Part shown: one piece after another, positions 1 through 5,276 of the stretch
Layout: the number at the start of each line of letters is the position of its first letter
Numbering within the stretch: the stretch's first letter is position 1
DNA from: a virus
IMG/VR virus record: IMGVR_UViG_3300020183_000151
Location: 1-43,696 of that record
DNA: 43,696 nt
Reading direction: 5' to 3' (one strand)
Translations under genes and position numbers: made by a program
The notes under the pieces: model-generated
Seen by the model: only the letters and a program-made list of their open reading frames with translations
What the model was told of the DNA's origin: nothing
Databases searched by the model: none

Positions 1-57
1 GATGAAGACCAACAAAGTTGTAAAAGGGTATGTAGAGAGTTATTGAGTCGTTTGTAA
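1..57 (+). CDS. 3' end of an unidentified gene (cut by window start)
   Basis: Frame 1 is open from the first base and stops with TAA at 55-57, giving 18 residues ending in CRELLSRL. A rho-independent terminator follows nine bases later, as expected at the end of a transcription unit. The fragment is too short to assign a family. Confidence 0.55.
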   Translation, partial: DEDQQSCKRVCRELLSRL

Positions 58-65
58 TATATACT

Positions 66-91
66 GGGGGAGTTGATCTCCCCCTTTTTTT
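66..91 (+). terminator. Rho-independent terminator
   Basis: A perfect 7-bp stem, GGGGGAG (66-72) with CTCCCCC (78-84), encloses a TTGAT loop and is followed by eight T residues (84/85-91). It closes the gene ending at 57. The loop and 3' arm also supply the -35-like hexamer of the promoter at 73-101. Confidence 0.88.
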
Positions 92-101
92 ATGGTAAAA
101 T
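73..101 (+). promoter_or_regulatory. Sigma70-type promoter overlapping terminator hairpin
   Basis: TTGATC (73-78) lies in the terminator loop and is separated by exactly 17 bases from TAAAAT (96-101). The start codon of the small ORF at 123 is 21 bases further on. The -35 match is 4/6 and the -10 match 5/6. The same geometry recurs, with better hexamers, at 247-275, which raises confidence. Confidence 0.5.
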
Positions 102-122
102 TGCCTGAAAGGATATGAACTT

Positions 123-233
123 ATGGATAAAGAAAAATTAAAACTTATCGTCCTGCAATTGATTAAGGAGCAAAAGCAAAAAGAAGAGATGCGCCGTAAA
201 GCATCTCTTGCTACTCTGGTAGCATCAAAATAA
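123..233 (+). CDS. Small hypothetical protein, 36 aa, MDKEKLKL leader
   Basis: ATG at 123 follows an AAGGA-type ribosome binding site (about 109-113) and the ORF ends with TAA at 231-233. The 36-residue product is lysine/glutamate rich and largely helical in composition, and starts MDKEKLKL. The next gene (299-469) begins with the same eight residues and sits behind the same terminator/promoter layout, so the two look like diverged copies of a duplicated cassette. No family is recognised. It is flanked on both sides by terminators, so it is probably a monocistronic early transcript. Confidence 0.6.
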   Translation: MDKEKLKLIVLQLIKEQKQKEEMRRKASLATLVASK

Positions 234-237
234 TTTG

Positions 238-266
238 GAGAGGGACTTGACTCCCTCTCTTTTTTT
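238..266 (+). terminator. Rho-independent terminator
   Basis: An 8-bp perfect stem, GAGAGGGA (238-245) with TCCCTCTC (252-259), has a CTTGAC loop and is followed by a run of T (260-266). It starts four bases after the stop codon of the 36-aa ORF. Confidence 0.88.
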
Positions 267-275
267 ATGTATAAT
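247..275 (+). promoter_or_regulatory. Sigma70-type promoter overlapping terminator hairpin
   Basis: TTGACT (247-252) occupies the hairpin loop, and TATAAT (270-275) follows after exactly 17 bases, just past the T-tract. This is a 5/6 plus 6/6 match to the host housekeeping sigma consensus. The expected start site is near 282, ahead of the ATG at 299. It should drive the 56-aa ORF and thyX. Confidence 0.72.
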
Positions 276-298
276 TACCTTTGTTGAGGTTGATAAAG

Positions 299-469
299 AT
301 GGATAAAGAAAAACTTAAACTTGTTGTTAGAAATCTTGAGTCTTTAGTTGATTGCCTTAAGGCAGAGATTTACTCTGATGTGTCTTCATACAAATATGAA
401 GAAATTGCTTCACATATAAATGATTACGACGAAGTTTTTTATGACGATGATGATGGATATGCAGATTAA
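299..469 (+). CDS. Small acidic hypothetical protein, 56 aa
   Basis: The start chosen is ATG 299, with GAGG at 286-289 ten bases upstream, rather than the in-frame TTG at 281, which would lie at the predicted transcription start. The product begins MDKEKLKLVV, as does the ORF at 123, and ends in a strongly acidic stretch (DYDEVFYDDDDGYAD). No known domain is seen. The stop at 467-469 is only six bases before the thyX start, so the two are probably co-transcribed from the promoter at 247-275. Function unknown. Confidence 0.65.
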   Translation: MDKEKLKLVVRNLESLVDCLKAEIYSDVSSYKYEEIASHINDYDEVFYDDDDGYAD

Positions 470-475
470 GAAACT

Positions 476-1231
476 ATGAAACCTATTAAAGCAAAAGATC
501 TTTTAGAACTAGATAAAGAAATGAAAGTTGTAATGCTTCGGCAGACACAACTTCCACAAACTCTGGTTTGGCAAGCAGGAAAAAATGATTATTCCGAGGA
601 ACCCATTCATACTAAATTTCCACCGAACGAAGCGGAATGCGGTAAATGGGTTATTGAGCAATTACTTGCAAATGAACGTGGCCACTGGGGTCCGTTGGAA
701 CACCCTGCGATTGCTATGGACTGTGTTGGATTTGTCCATAATGTAATGGTCCAGGCACGAACTCATCGTGTTGGTGTATCATTCGATGTCCAATCGCAAC
801 GTTATACTGGTCGTCGTGTTCTTAAAGTTGCTAAAGGAGAACTAAAACCAGAAGAAGTTTTTTATGTGCGTCCTGCTGGTCTCTATCTTGACCGTAAAGG
901 GCACAAATACGAATGGACACAGAACGACTACGAACGTCAGTTAAAGTTCTGTCTAGCGGCATCTGAACGATATACAGAGGGTTATGAAGAGCGTGGAATG
1001 GCAGAAGAACATCTTCGTGATTATCTTCCACAAAATATTCGTCAAAACTTTGTAGTATCTTTCTCACTTCGTGCCGCACTTCACTTTCTTGATCTTCGTG
1101 CTAAACTAGACGCTCAAGTTGAAATCCAGGCACTTTGTGAAGGTATGGTTCCAGTTTTAAAAACTTGGATTCCAGAAATCTTCCATTATTATGAAGAAAA
1201 GAGATTGCATCGTGCTCGTTTGAGTCCTTAG
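476..1231 (+). CDS. thyX: Flavin-dependent thymidylate synthase ThyX
   Basis: A 251-residue protein of the ThyX family, which makes dTMP from dUMP using methylene-tetrahydrofolate, NADPH and FAD. The family signature is visible at residues 95-110: RTHRVGVSFDVQSQRY, with H97/R98, S102, S107 and R109-Y110 in the order of the ThyX motif. The upstream GHWGPLEHPAI (69-79) and the downstream QNIRQN segment with its helical region are also typical. Length is normal for phage and cyanobacterial ThyX. It follows the 56-aa ORF by six bases and likely shares its early promoter. ThyX is common in T4-like cyanophages, where it supports dTMP supply for genome replication. The start at 476 is the first ATG after the preceding stop. 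Confidence 0.95.
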   Translation: MKPIKAKDLLELDKEMKVVMLRQTQLPQTLVWQAGKNDYSEEPIHTKFPPNEAECGKWVIEQLLANERGHWGPLEHPAIAMDCVGFVHNVMVQARTHRVGVSFDVQSQRYTGRRVLKVAKGELKPEEVFYVRPAGLYLDRKGHKYEWTQNDYERQLKFCLAASERYTEGYEERGMAEEHLRDYLPQNIRQNFVVSFSLRAALHFLDLRAKLDAQVEIQALCEGMVPVLKTWIPEIFHYYEEKRLHRARLSP

Positions 1232-1259
1232 TCTGTCAAAATAAAAGAAAAAGTCATTC

Positions 1260-1288
1260 TGGACATATTTGGAAATATGTGTTAGAGT
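1260..1288 (+). promoter_or_regulatory. Possible sigma70-type promoter with palindromic spacer
   Basis: TGGACA (1260-1265) and TAGAGT (1283-1288) are separated by 17 bases. The spacer overlaps a perfect 8-bp inverted repeat, ACATATTT (1263-1270) and AAATATGT (1273-1280), separated by GG. Hexamer matches are moderate (5/6 and 4/6). The small ORF starting at 1310 lies just downstream. Confidence 0.4.
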
Positions 1289-1309
1289 AAATTTATTTAA
1301 AAAATCCAT

Positions 1310-1468
1310 ATGAAAAATTGGTGCCTTAAGGATAACTTGACAGGAAATGTTTTTAAAGTCTTTCTTACTAAAGAAAGTCTTGATGAATATCTTGAAAGAA
1401 ATCCAGATATTGAAGAGTGTATTGATTGTATAGAATGCGACGATGCTCCCTCTATCACTCTTGAATAA
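1310..1468 (+). CDS. Small cysteine-containing acidic protein, 52 aa
   Basis: An ATG ORF of 52 codons (MKNWCLKDNLTGNVFKVF...), ending TAA 1466-1468. It has four cysteines (C5, C37, C40, C43), three of them clustered near the acidic C-terminus as CIDCIEC. The spacing could suit metal binding, but no family is recognised. A short central part (FLTKESLDEYLERNPDIEE) resembles the small helical segment found in many tiny cyanophage proteins. It lies between thyX and a gene with a late promoter, and the late promoter uses this gene's stop codon. Function unknown. Confidence 0.6.
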   Translation: MKNWCLKDNLTGNVFKVFLTKESLDEYLERNPDIEECIDCIECDDAPSITLE

Positions 1469-1471
1469 ATA
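1464..1471 (+). promoter_or_regulatory. T4-type late promoter (AATAAATA)
   Basis: AATAAATA matches the T4-like NATAAATA late -10 element and includes the TAA stop of the 52-aa ORF. The gene at 1555 is downstream. Confidence 0.55.
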
Positions 1472-1554
1472 TTCTGTATAGCACCATCTTTAATTTGTCA
1501 GATACGCAAAGGAAAGTCAAACGCTTACAAACATATAATTTAGGAGTGAAAATT

Positions 1555-1803
1555 TTGGCGACGTACCCCATTATTAATAAAGTTACAGGTGAACAGAAGG
1601 AAATTGTTCTAAGTGTTCATGATTGGGAGAAATGGAAAGAGGATAACTCTGATTGGGATCGTGATTGGTCTGATCCAACAACTTGCCCTGCATCTGGAGA
1701 ACTGGGTGAGGTTTATGATAAACTTAAAAAATCTCATCCTGGATGGAATGAAATTTTAGATAGAACTTCGCGTGCTCCTGGATCAAAAGTAAAAAAAGTA
1801 TGA
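1555..1803 (+). CDS. Conserved small cyanophage protein, 82 aa (TTG start)
   Basis: The reading frame is open from TTG 1495, but TTG 1555 is preferred: AGGAG at 1542-1546 lies eight bases upstream and yields a product starting MATYPIINKVTGEQKEI. The central part (SVHDWEKWKEDNSDWDRDW) is tryptophan/aspartate rich, and the C-terminal part contains a GWNEIL segment followed by a basic tail. This organisation resembles small FmdB-like regulatory-type proteins seen in cyanophages (a TYxxxNxxTGE start, then KWxEDNP-like), but the CxxC pairs of a zinc ribbon are absent, so the link is weak. It is followed by phoH. Function unknown. Confidence 0.6.
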   Translation: MATYPIINKVTGEQKEIVLSVHDWEKWKEDNSDWDRDWSDPTTCPASGELGEVYDKLKKSHPGWNEILDRTSRAPGSKVKKV

Positions 1804-1861
1804 AACCTTTATTCACAAAACATATTTTAAAAATTGCAAATCATTTACAAAAAACTTAAAC

Positions 1862-2623
1862 ATGGTCTCAAGAAGAAATACGCCAAAAACTCCAGTACCT
1901 TTTAGTATGAGTAATAAGCAAACGAAGCGCAAGAAGCCAATTAATCAAGACATAATGAGAGTGATTGAACCTCTTACAAAGAATCAAGAAATACTTTTTG
2001 ATGCTTATAAGGAAAATCAAAATCTTGTTGCATATGGTTGTGCTGGAACAGGTAAAACCTTTATTACTCTCTATAATGCTCTTAGAGATGTTTTAGATGA
2101 AAGAACTCCATATGAAAAAATTTATATTGTTCGTTCACTTGTTGCTACTAGAGAAATTGGTTTTCTTCCTGGTGATCACGAAGACAAATCCTCTCTTTAT
2201 CAAATTCCTTATAAGAATATGGTAAAGTATATGTTTGAGTTGCCATCAGAAGCAGACTTTGAAATGCTTTATGGTAATCTTAAAACACAAGGAACAATTA
2301 GTTTTTGGAGCACCTCCTTTATTCGTGGAACTACACTGGACAAGGCAATTATTATTGTTGATGAATTTGCCAATCTAAATGGGCACGAATTGGATTCTAT
2401 CATCACTCGTGTTGGTGAAGATTCTAAAATTATGTTCTGTGGTGATGCAACGCAAAGTGATTTGGTAAAAACTAATGAACGTAATGGTATTATTGATTTT
2501 ATGAAAATTTTAAGAGTAATGCCATCGTTTGATATTATTGAATTTGGTATTGAAGATATTGTAAGATCTTATTTGGTTAAAGAATATCTAACAGCAAAAT
2601 ATGAGTTGGGGGTTACTCTTTGA
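1862..2623 (+). CDS. phoH: PhoH-like P-loop ATPase
   Basis: A 253-residue PhoH-family P-loop NTPase. Walker A is at residues 59-66 (GCAGTGKT), Walker B at 161-168 (KAIIIVDE, with D167 and E168), and the sensor-like FCGDATQSD at 192-200. The RSLVATREIGFLPGD segment (91-105) is typical of PhoH. The family is named after a phosphate-starvation gene of E. coli and is widespread in marine phages, where its exact role is unknown; RNA-linked activity has been proposed for cellular members. No good ribosome binding site is visible at ATG 1862; ATG 1907 (residue 16) is a possible alternative, since the first 25 residues are basic and low in complexity. The stop overlaps the start of the nuclease gene. 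Confidence 0.92.
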   Translation: MVSRRNTPKTPVPFSMSNKQTKRKKPINQDIMRVIEPLTKNQEILFDAYKENQNLVAYGCAGTGKTFITLYNALRDVLDERTPYEKIYIVRSLVATREIGFLPGDHEDKSSLYQIPYKNMVKYMFELPSEADFEMLYGNLKTQGTISFWSTSFIRGTTLDKAIIIVDEFANLNGHELDSIITRVGEDSKIMFCGDATQSDLVKTNERNGIIDFMKILRVMPSFDIIEFGIEDIVRSYLVKEYLTAKYELGVTL

Positions 2624-3300
2624 CATTTATTCATCATAATTACTTGGGTGACCTTGAGTTAAATTGTAAGACTACAGAGAGTATTCGTCTGTACAATCTT
2701 CCCAGTGGTAAGTGGGTTCCCTCAATTACTTCTGTAACTTCTTTCTATAATCGTGAGATTTTTGTTAAGTGGAGAAAGAAAGTTGGGATTGAAGAAGCAA
2801 ATCGTATTACAAAAAGAGCAACAGCAAGAGGAACTGATTTTCACCAAGTCTGTCAAGACTATTTGGAGAATAAAGAACTTGTATGGGAAAACTATCAACC
2901 CATATCAAAGTTTATGTTCTATCATGCAAAACCTTGTCTTGATAAGATAAATAATATTCATGCAATTGAACGCACACTTTACTCTGAGTATTTTGGACTT
3001 GCTGGAAGAACGGACTGTATTGCAGAATATGAAGGAGAACTTGCAGTCATCGACTTTAAGACTTCCGAAAAGATTAAACCAGAAGAGTGGTTGGAAAACT
3101 ACTTTGTTCAAGAAACATTTTATGCTGCTGCTTATTATGAATTAACTGGAAAAATAGTTAAGAAATTAATCACAATTATGGTAACACCAACTGGAGAAGT
3201 AAAAATATTTGACAAAAGAAACAAAGGGGATTATATTAAGTTATTAGTTCGCTACATTAAAGAATTTGTACATCACAATACTAGGTCAGATGGAGAATGA
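2620..3300 (+). CDS. PD-(D/E)XK exonuclease, MGME1/Cas4-RecB-like
   Basis: A 226-residue protein with the motif order of the RecB/Cas4 branch of PD-(D/E)XK nucleases: RGTDFH at 70-75, AGRTD at 128-132 (D132), VIDFKT at 143-148 (D145, K147) and a QETFY motif at 164-168. This layout is also that of the mitochondrial MGME1 exonuclease. It is expected to cleave single-stranded DNA ends using a divalent metal, plausibly for recombination, end trimming or host DNA breakdown. The TTG start at 2620 overlaps the phoH TGA by four bases, indicating translational coupling. Its 3' end overlaps gene 33 by 11 bases. The family is common next to phoH and gene 33 in cyanophages. Confidence 0.85.
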   Translation: MTFIHHNYLGDLELNCKTTESIRLYNLPSGKWVPSITSVTSFYNREIFVKWRKKVGIEEANRITKRATARGTDFHQVCQDYLENKELVWENYQPISKFMFYHAKPCLDKINNIHAIERTLYSEYFGLAGRTDCIAEYEGELAVIDFKTSEKIKPEEWLENYFVQETFYAAAYYELTGKIVKKLITIMVTPTGEVKIFDKRNKGDYIKLLVRYIKEFVHHNTRSDGE

Positions 3301-3547
3301 ATTAGAAAAAGCACTAGAAGATAAGTTCTTCTGCCCATCTAAATTCGCACAAGAAATTGAAAATCTTGTACAAATTAATGTTGAGATGAATTACATTGAT
3401 GCTATAGTTCATTTTTGTGAGAAGAATAGCATTGATTTAGAATCAGTTCCTAAACTTATTTCAAAACCATTAAAAGAAAAAATTAAGTGTGAGGCAACGG
3501 AACTCAACTTTCTTAAGAAGACCTCTCGTGCAAAATTGGTTTTTTAA
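3290..3547 (+). CDS. 33: Late transcription coactivator gp33
   Basis: An 85-residue protein starting at ATG 3290, inside the 3' end of the nuclease gene. An in-frame TTG at 3266 exists but is buried in the upstream gene. It resembles cyanophage gp33, the RNA-polymerase-associated coactivator that links the beta-flap to the DNA-tracking sliding clamp during late transcription. The small acidic/helical N-terminal part, the central KPLKEKIKCEATELNFLKKT segment and the hydrophobic end KLVF fit, the last resembling the sliding-clamp-binding tails of gp33 and gp55. Its place directly before gene 59 matches the T4 order 33-59-32. Its targets would be the NATAAATA promoters throughout this window. 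Confidence 0.8.
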   Translation: MENELEKALEDKFFCPSKFAQEIENLVQINVEMNYIDAIVHFCEKNSIDLESVPKLISKPLKEKIKCEATELNFLKKTSRAKLVF

Positions 3548-3603
3548 TCCATTTTAGAGGGTAAAAAATCCCGGCAAAAAATTCCTTATATTACCTTTTT
3601 TGA

Positions 3604-4191
3604 ATGATGCCATATGATGCCTATTGTCAATATCTTGCACTCAAAAATCACTTTACAAAAGATAGTTTTGACTATCATAAGTATTGTGGTAAATCAAGAG
3701 CAACAGTACAATCTTTCTACAAACGGAAAGATAGGATGTGGTTTGAAAAGTTCTCAAGACAAAAAACAGATCAAGAAGTTATAGATTTTTTTGTTGCAAA
3801 CTTTGTATCTTGTAATGATCCAGAAACTTTATGGATTGGTGAAATAGTTGAGGAAGGTGAAGGGAGATATAAAAACTGGCAGAAAAAAATTCAATCATTA
3901 TCATATCTGTTTAAAGAAGAATCTGAATATCTTTTTGAAGAAAATAAACTTGAAGAAGTTTTTAAATGTTCAAAAGGACATCCAATTCTTCTCAAAAGAT
4001 TCTTGGGTGGAAAAATTTCATTAGAGACAATGGTTATTTACGATAAGATATTCCTGTTCGGTAAAGATTTTGATAAGAAACTTAAAGATCCTGTGTGGGA
4101 GTGTGTTTCTCTCAAAATTAAAAAATACACACCATTCCTTCAAATAGATATTTTTAAATTTAAAAAGATTCTCAAAGAAATAATTTTATGA
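3604..4191 (+). CDS. 59: Helicase loader gp59
   Basis: A 195-residue homologue of T4 gp59 (217 aa), which binds forked DNA and gp32 and loads the gp41 replicative helicase. Visible similarity includes the N-terminal AYCQYLALKNHF and DYHKYCGKS segments and YKRKDRMWFEKFSR, equivalent to the T4 YQKRRDKYFFQKLSEKY region, followed by a conserved FFVANFV. The start is one of two tandem ATGs (3604 or 3607); no clear ribosome binding site is seen. The C-terminus, IDIFKFKKILKEIIL, appears a second time, diverged, at 4830-4886 beyond the endonuclease gene. This 3' end has therefore probably been replaced during insertion of that gene. Confidence 0.9.
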   Translation: MMPYDAYCQYLALKNHFTKDSFDYHKYCGKSRATVQSFYKRKDRMWFEKFSRQKTDQEVIDFFVANFVSCNDPETLWIGEIVEEGEGRYKNWQKKIQSLSYLFKEESEYLFEENKLEEVFKCSKGHPILLKRFLGGKISLETMVIYDKIFLFGKDFDKKLKDPVWECVSLKIKKYTPFLQIDIFKFKKILKEIIL

Positions 4192-4236
4192 ACGTACTAA
4201 ATAATTATACCTGAACTACCGCAATCGTTCCGGGTG

Positions 4237-4260
4237 GGAGGTGCCTTTGGTGCCTCCTTT
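4237..4260 (+). terminator. Terminator after gene 59
   Basis: GGAGGTGCC (4237-4245) pairs with GGTGCCTCC (4249-4257), nine pairs including two G-U, across a TTT loop, followed by TTTCT. It isolates gene 59 transcripts from the endonuclease gene. Confidence 0.65.
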
Positions 4261-4264
4261 CTAT

Positions 4265-4272
4265 TATAAATA
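4265..4272 (+). promoter_or_regulatory. T4-type late promoter (TATAAATA)
   Basis: An exact match to the T4 late consensus TATAAATA, 24 bases before the endonuclease ATG. The endonuclease therefore seems to have its own late promoter, separated from gene 59 by a terminator. Confidence 0.7.
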
Positions 4273-4296
4273 CTTGTGCGGTAGTTTAGAGTAGAA

Positions 4297-4827
4297 ATGA
4301 CTAACAAGAAGTATCACTATACCTACTATTCTTATGAAGAATGGGGTATGGGTTATTTTGGCAGCAGAAGTTGTGATTGCTTACCAGAAGAAGATGTAAA
4401 TTACTTTGGTTCATTTTCTGATAAAACATTTAAACCAACTCATAAAATAATACTCAAAGATCATTATGATACAAGAAAGGATGCGATGAGAGATGAAATA
4501 ATTCTCCATAATTATTATGATGTTGCTATTAATCCACATTTTGCCAATAAATCTAAATTAACATCCACTGGATTTATTTGTTCTAAAAGATTTTCTGATG
4601 AAGAAATGAAAGAACGTAGGAGAGTTCAAAAAGAACAATCTAGAGAAAAGTGGAGAGATAAAAATCCAGATTATGAAAAGAAAAGATGGGCAAAAGGTTT
4701 GACTGAGGAACAAATTTTAGATAGACGATCTAGAGAAAAGAATAGGTATTGGGAAAATAAAAAAGATAGGGAAACCCGTAAAAAACGGGCAAGAGAAAGA
4801 AAACAAAGGTTAAAGAACGATTCATAA
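4297..4827 (+). CDS. GIY-YIG-like (SegE-type) homing endonuclease
   Basis: A 176-residue protein. The N-terminal half shows a GIY-YIG-like order: a tyrosine-rich start (YHYTYYSYEEWGMGYFGSR, residues about 6-24), a DVNYFGS repeat (33-39), an acidic helix with DEIILHNYYDV (about 66-76) and a closing INPHFAN. This resembles SegE-type endonucleases of T4-like phages, although the canonical GIY is replaced. The C-terminal third is highly charged (many RR, KK and EE pairs) and may bind DNA non-specifically. It sits between genes 59 and 32, has its own terminator and late promoter in front, and is followed by a duplicated gene-59 tail. This points to a free-standing mobile endonuclease. The recognition site is unknown; an unrelated role for the basic tail cannot be excluded. 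Confidence 0.7.
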   Translation: MTNKKYHYTYYSYEEWGMGYFGSRSCDCLPEEDVNYFGSFSDKTFKPTHKIILKDHYDTRKDAMRDEIILHNYYDVAINPHFANKSKLTSTGFICSKRFSDEEMKERRRVQKEQSREKWRDKNPDYEKKRWAKGLTEEQILDRRSREKNRYWENKKDRETRKKRARERKQRLKNDS

Positions 4828-4830
4828 ATA
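4823..4830 (+). promoter_or_regulatory. T4-type late promoter (CATAAATA)
   Basis: CATAAATA includes the TAA stop (4825-4827) of the endonuclease gene. The DUF1825-like gene starts 53 bases downstream. Confidence 0.5.
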
Positions 4831-4886
4831 TTGATGTACTTAAATTTCGTAAAATTTTGAAAGAAATCGTTTTAGGAGGAGCATGA
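4830..4886 (+). pseudogene. Remnant of gene 59 3' end
   Basis: In the frame starting at 4830 the sequence reads IDVLKFRKILKEIVLGGA and then TGA (4884-4886). It aligns without gaps to the last 15 codons of gene 59, IDIFKFKKILKEIIL; 11 residues are identical and the rest conservative, while codons differ at many third positions. The remnant's TGA overlaps the ATG of the next gene as ATGA, and its AGGAGG serves as that gene's ribosome binding site. This is most likely the ancestral gene-59 terminus, cut off when the endonuclease and a substitute 3' end were inserted. Confidence 0.75.
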
Positions 4887-5212
4887 GTTTTTTTGATTCA
4901 GAAATTGTAAGAGCAGAGATGACAGAAATCTCTGAACTGCAAGAAGAGGTTTATGGAAGCGTATTAAAGTTTCCATCTATGTCTAATACTGATAAACTTT
5001 ATCATGTTGAACTAATGGAAAAACTCCTGGACAAGCAAAAGGTTCTCTATGCTCGCTTGAGTTTATCGGACGATCCTGATGCTGTTGAGATGAAAGAAAA
5101 AATCTGTCAGTCTGCAATTATGATGGGACTTCCACCAAATGTTGATATGAATGTTGTGCTTGGAAGAATGTCAGAAATGCTTCAAGTGATGAAAAGACAG
5201 ATTGACAGTTAG
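4883..5212 (+). CDS. DUF1825 family protein (cyanobacterial-type)
   Basis: A 109-residue helical protein beginning MSFFDSEIVRAEM. The FFDSEIV start, the central MEKLLDKQKVLYARLSLSDDP and the C-terminal MSEMLQVMKRQID follow the pattern of DUF1825, a small family found in cyanobacteria and their phages and of unknown function. The start has AGGAGG three to four bases upstream, derived from the old gene-59 end. It occupies the position of dsbA in T4, between 59 and 32, but shows no similarity to DsbA. The 3' end contains the -35 hexamer of the gene 32 promoter. Family assignment is from motif recognition only. Confidence 0.75.
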   Translation: MSFFDSEIVRAEMTEISELQEEVYGSVLKFPSMSNTDKLYHVELMEKLLDKQKVLYARLSLSDDPDAVEMKEKICQSAIMMGLPPNVDMNVVLGRMSEMLQVMKRQIDS

Positions 5213-5230
5213 ATAATTAACTGATAAAAT
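5202..5230 (+). promoter_or_regulatory. Strong sigma70-type promoter for gene 32
   Basis: TTGACA (5202-5207), 17 bases, then TAAAAT (5225-5230). The -35 is perfect and overlaps the last codons of the preceding gene; the gene 32 ATG is 46 bases downstream. This gives the ssDNA-binding protein an early promoter read by unmodified host polymerase. Confidence 0.75.
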
Positions 5231-5276
5231 AACAAGGTACACAAAAGCCAAATACGTACAAATCCGAGGTAATCCT

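Larger units (their letters stand above)
4214..4286. repeat. 10-bp inverted repeat around terminator and late promoter
   Basis: AACTACCGCA (4214-4223) and TGCGGTAGTT (4277-4286) are exact reverse complements. Between them lie the terminator at 4237-4260 and the TATAAATA late promoter at 4265-4272. They sit just upstream of the endonuclease gene and could mark the element's left edge or form a long-range RNA stem. Confidence 0.6.

Noticed and set aside
281-298. TTG at 281 as start of the small ORF before thyX
   Set aside because: It would coincide with the predicted transcription start, has no upstream ribosome binding site, and the conserved MDKEKLKL start is at ATG 299.
1337-1365. TTGACA inside the 52-aa ORF as a promoter
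   Set aside because: The sequence 17 bases downstream is CTTTCT, with no -10 resemblance.
1495-1554. TTG at 1495 as start of the gene before phoH
   Set aside because: There is no ribosome binding site there, whereas AGGAG lies eight bases before the in-frame TTG at 1555, and the product then starts with the compact MATYP segment.
2620-2648. TTGACA at the start of the nuclease gene as a promoter
   Set aside because: No -10 element at 16-18 bases; it is the overlapping stop/start of two coupled genes.
4883-5212. Assignment as T4 DsbA because of position between 59 and 32
   Set aside because: The sequence (FFDSEIV start, LSDDP) fits DUF1825 and shows no similarity to DsbA.
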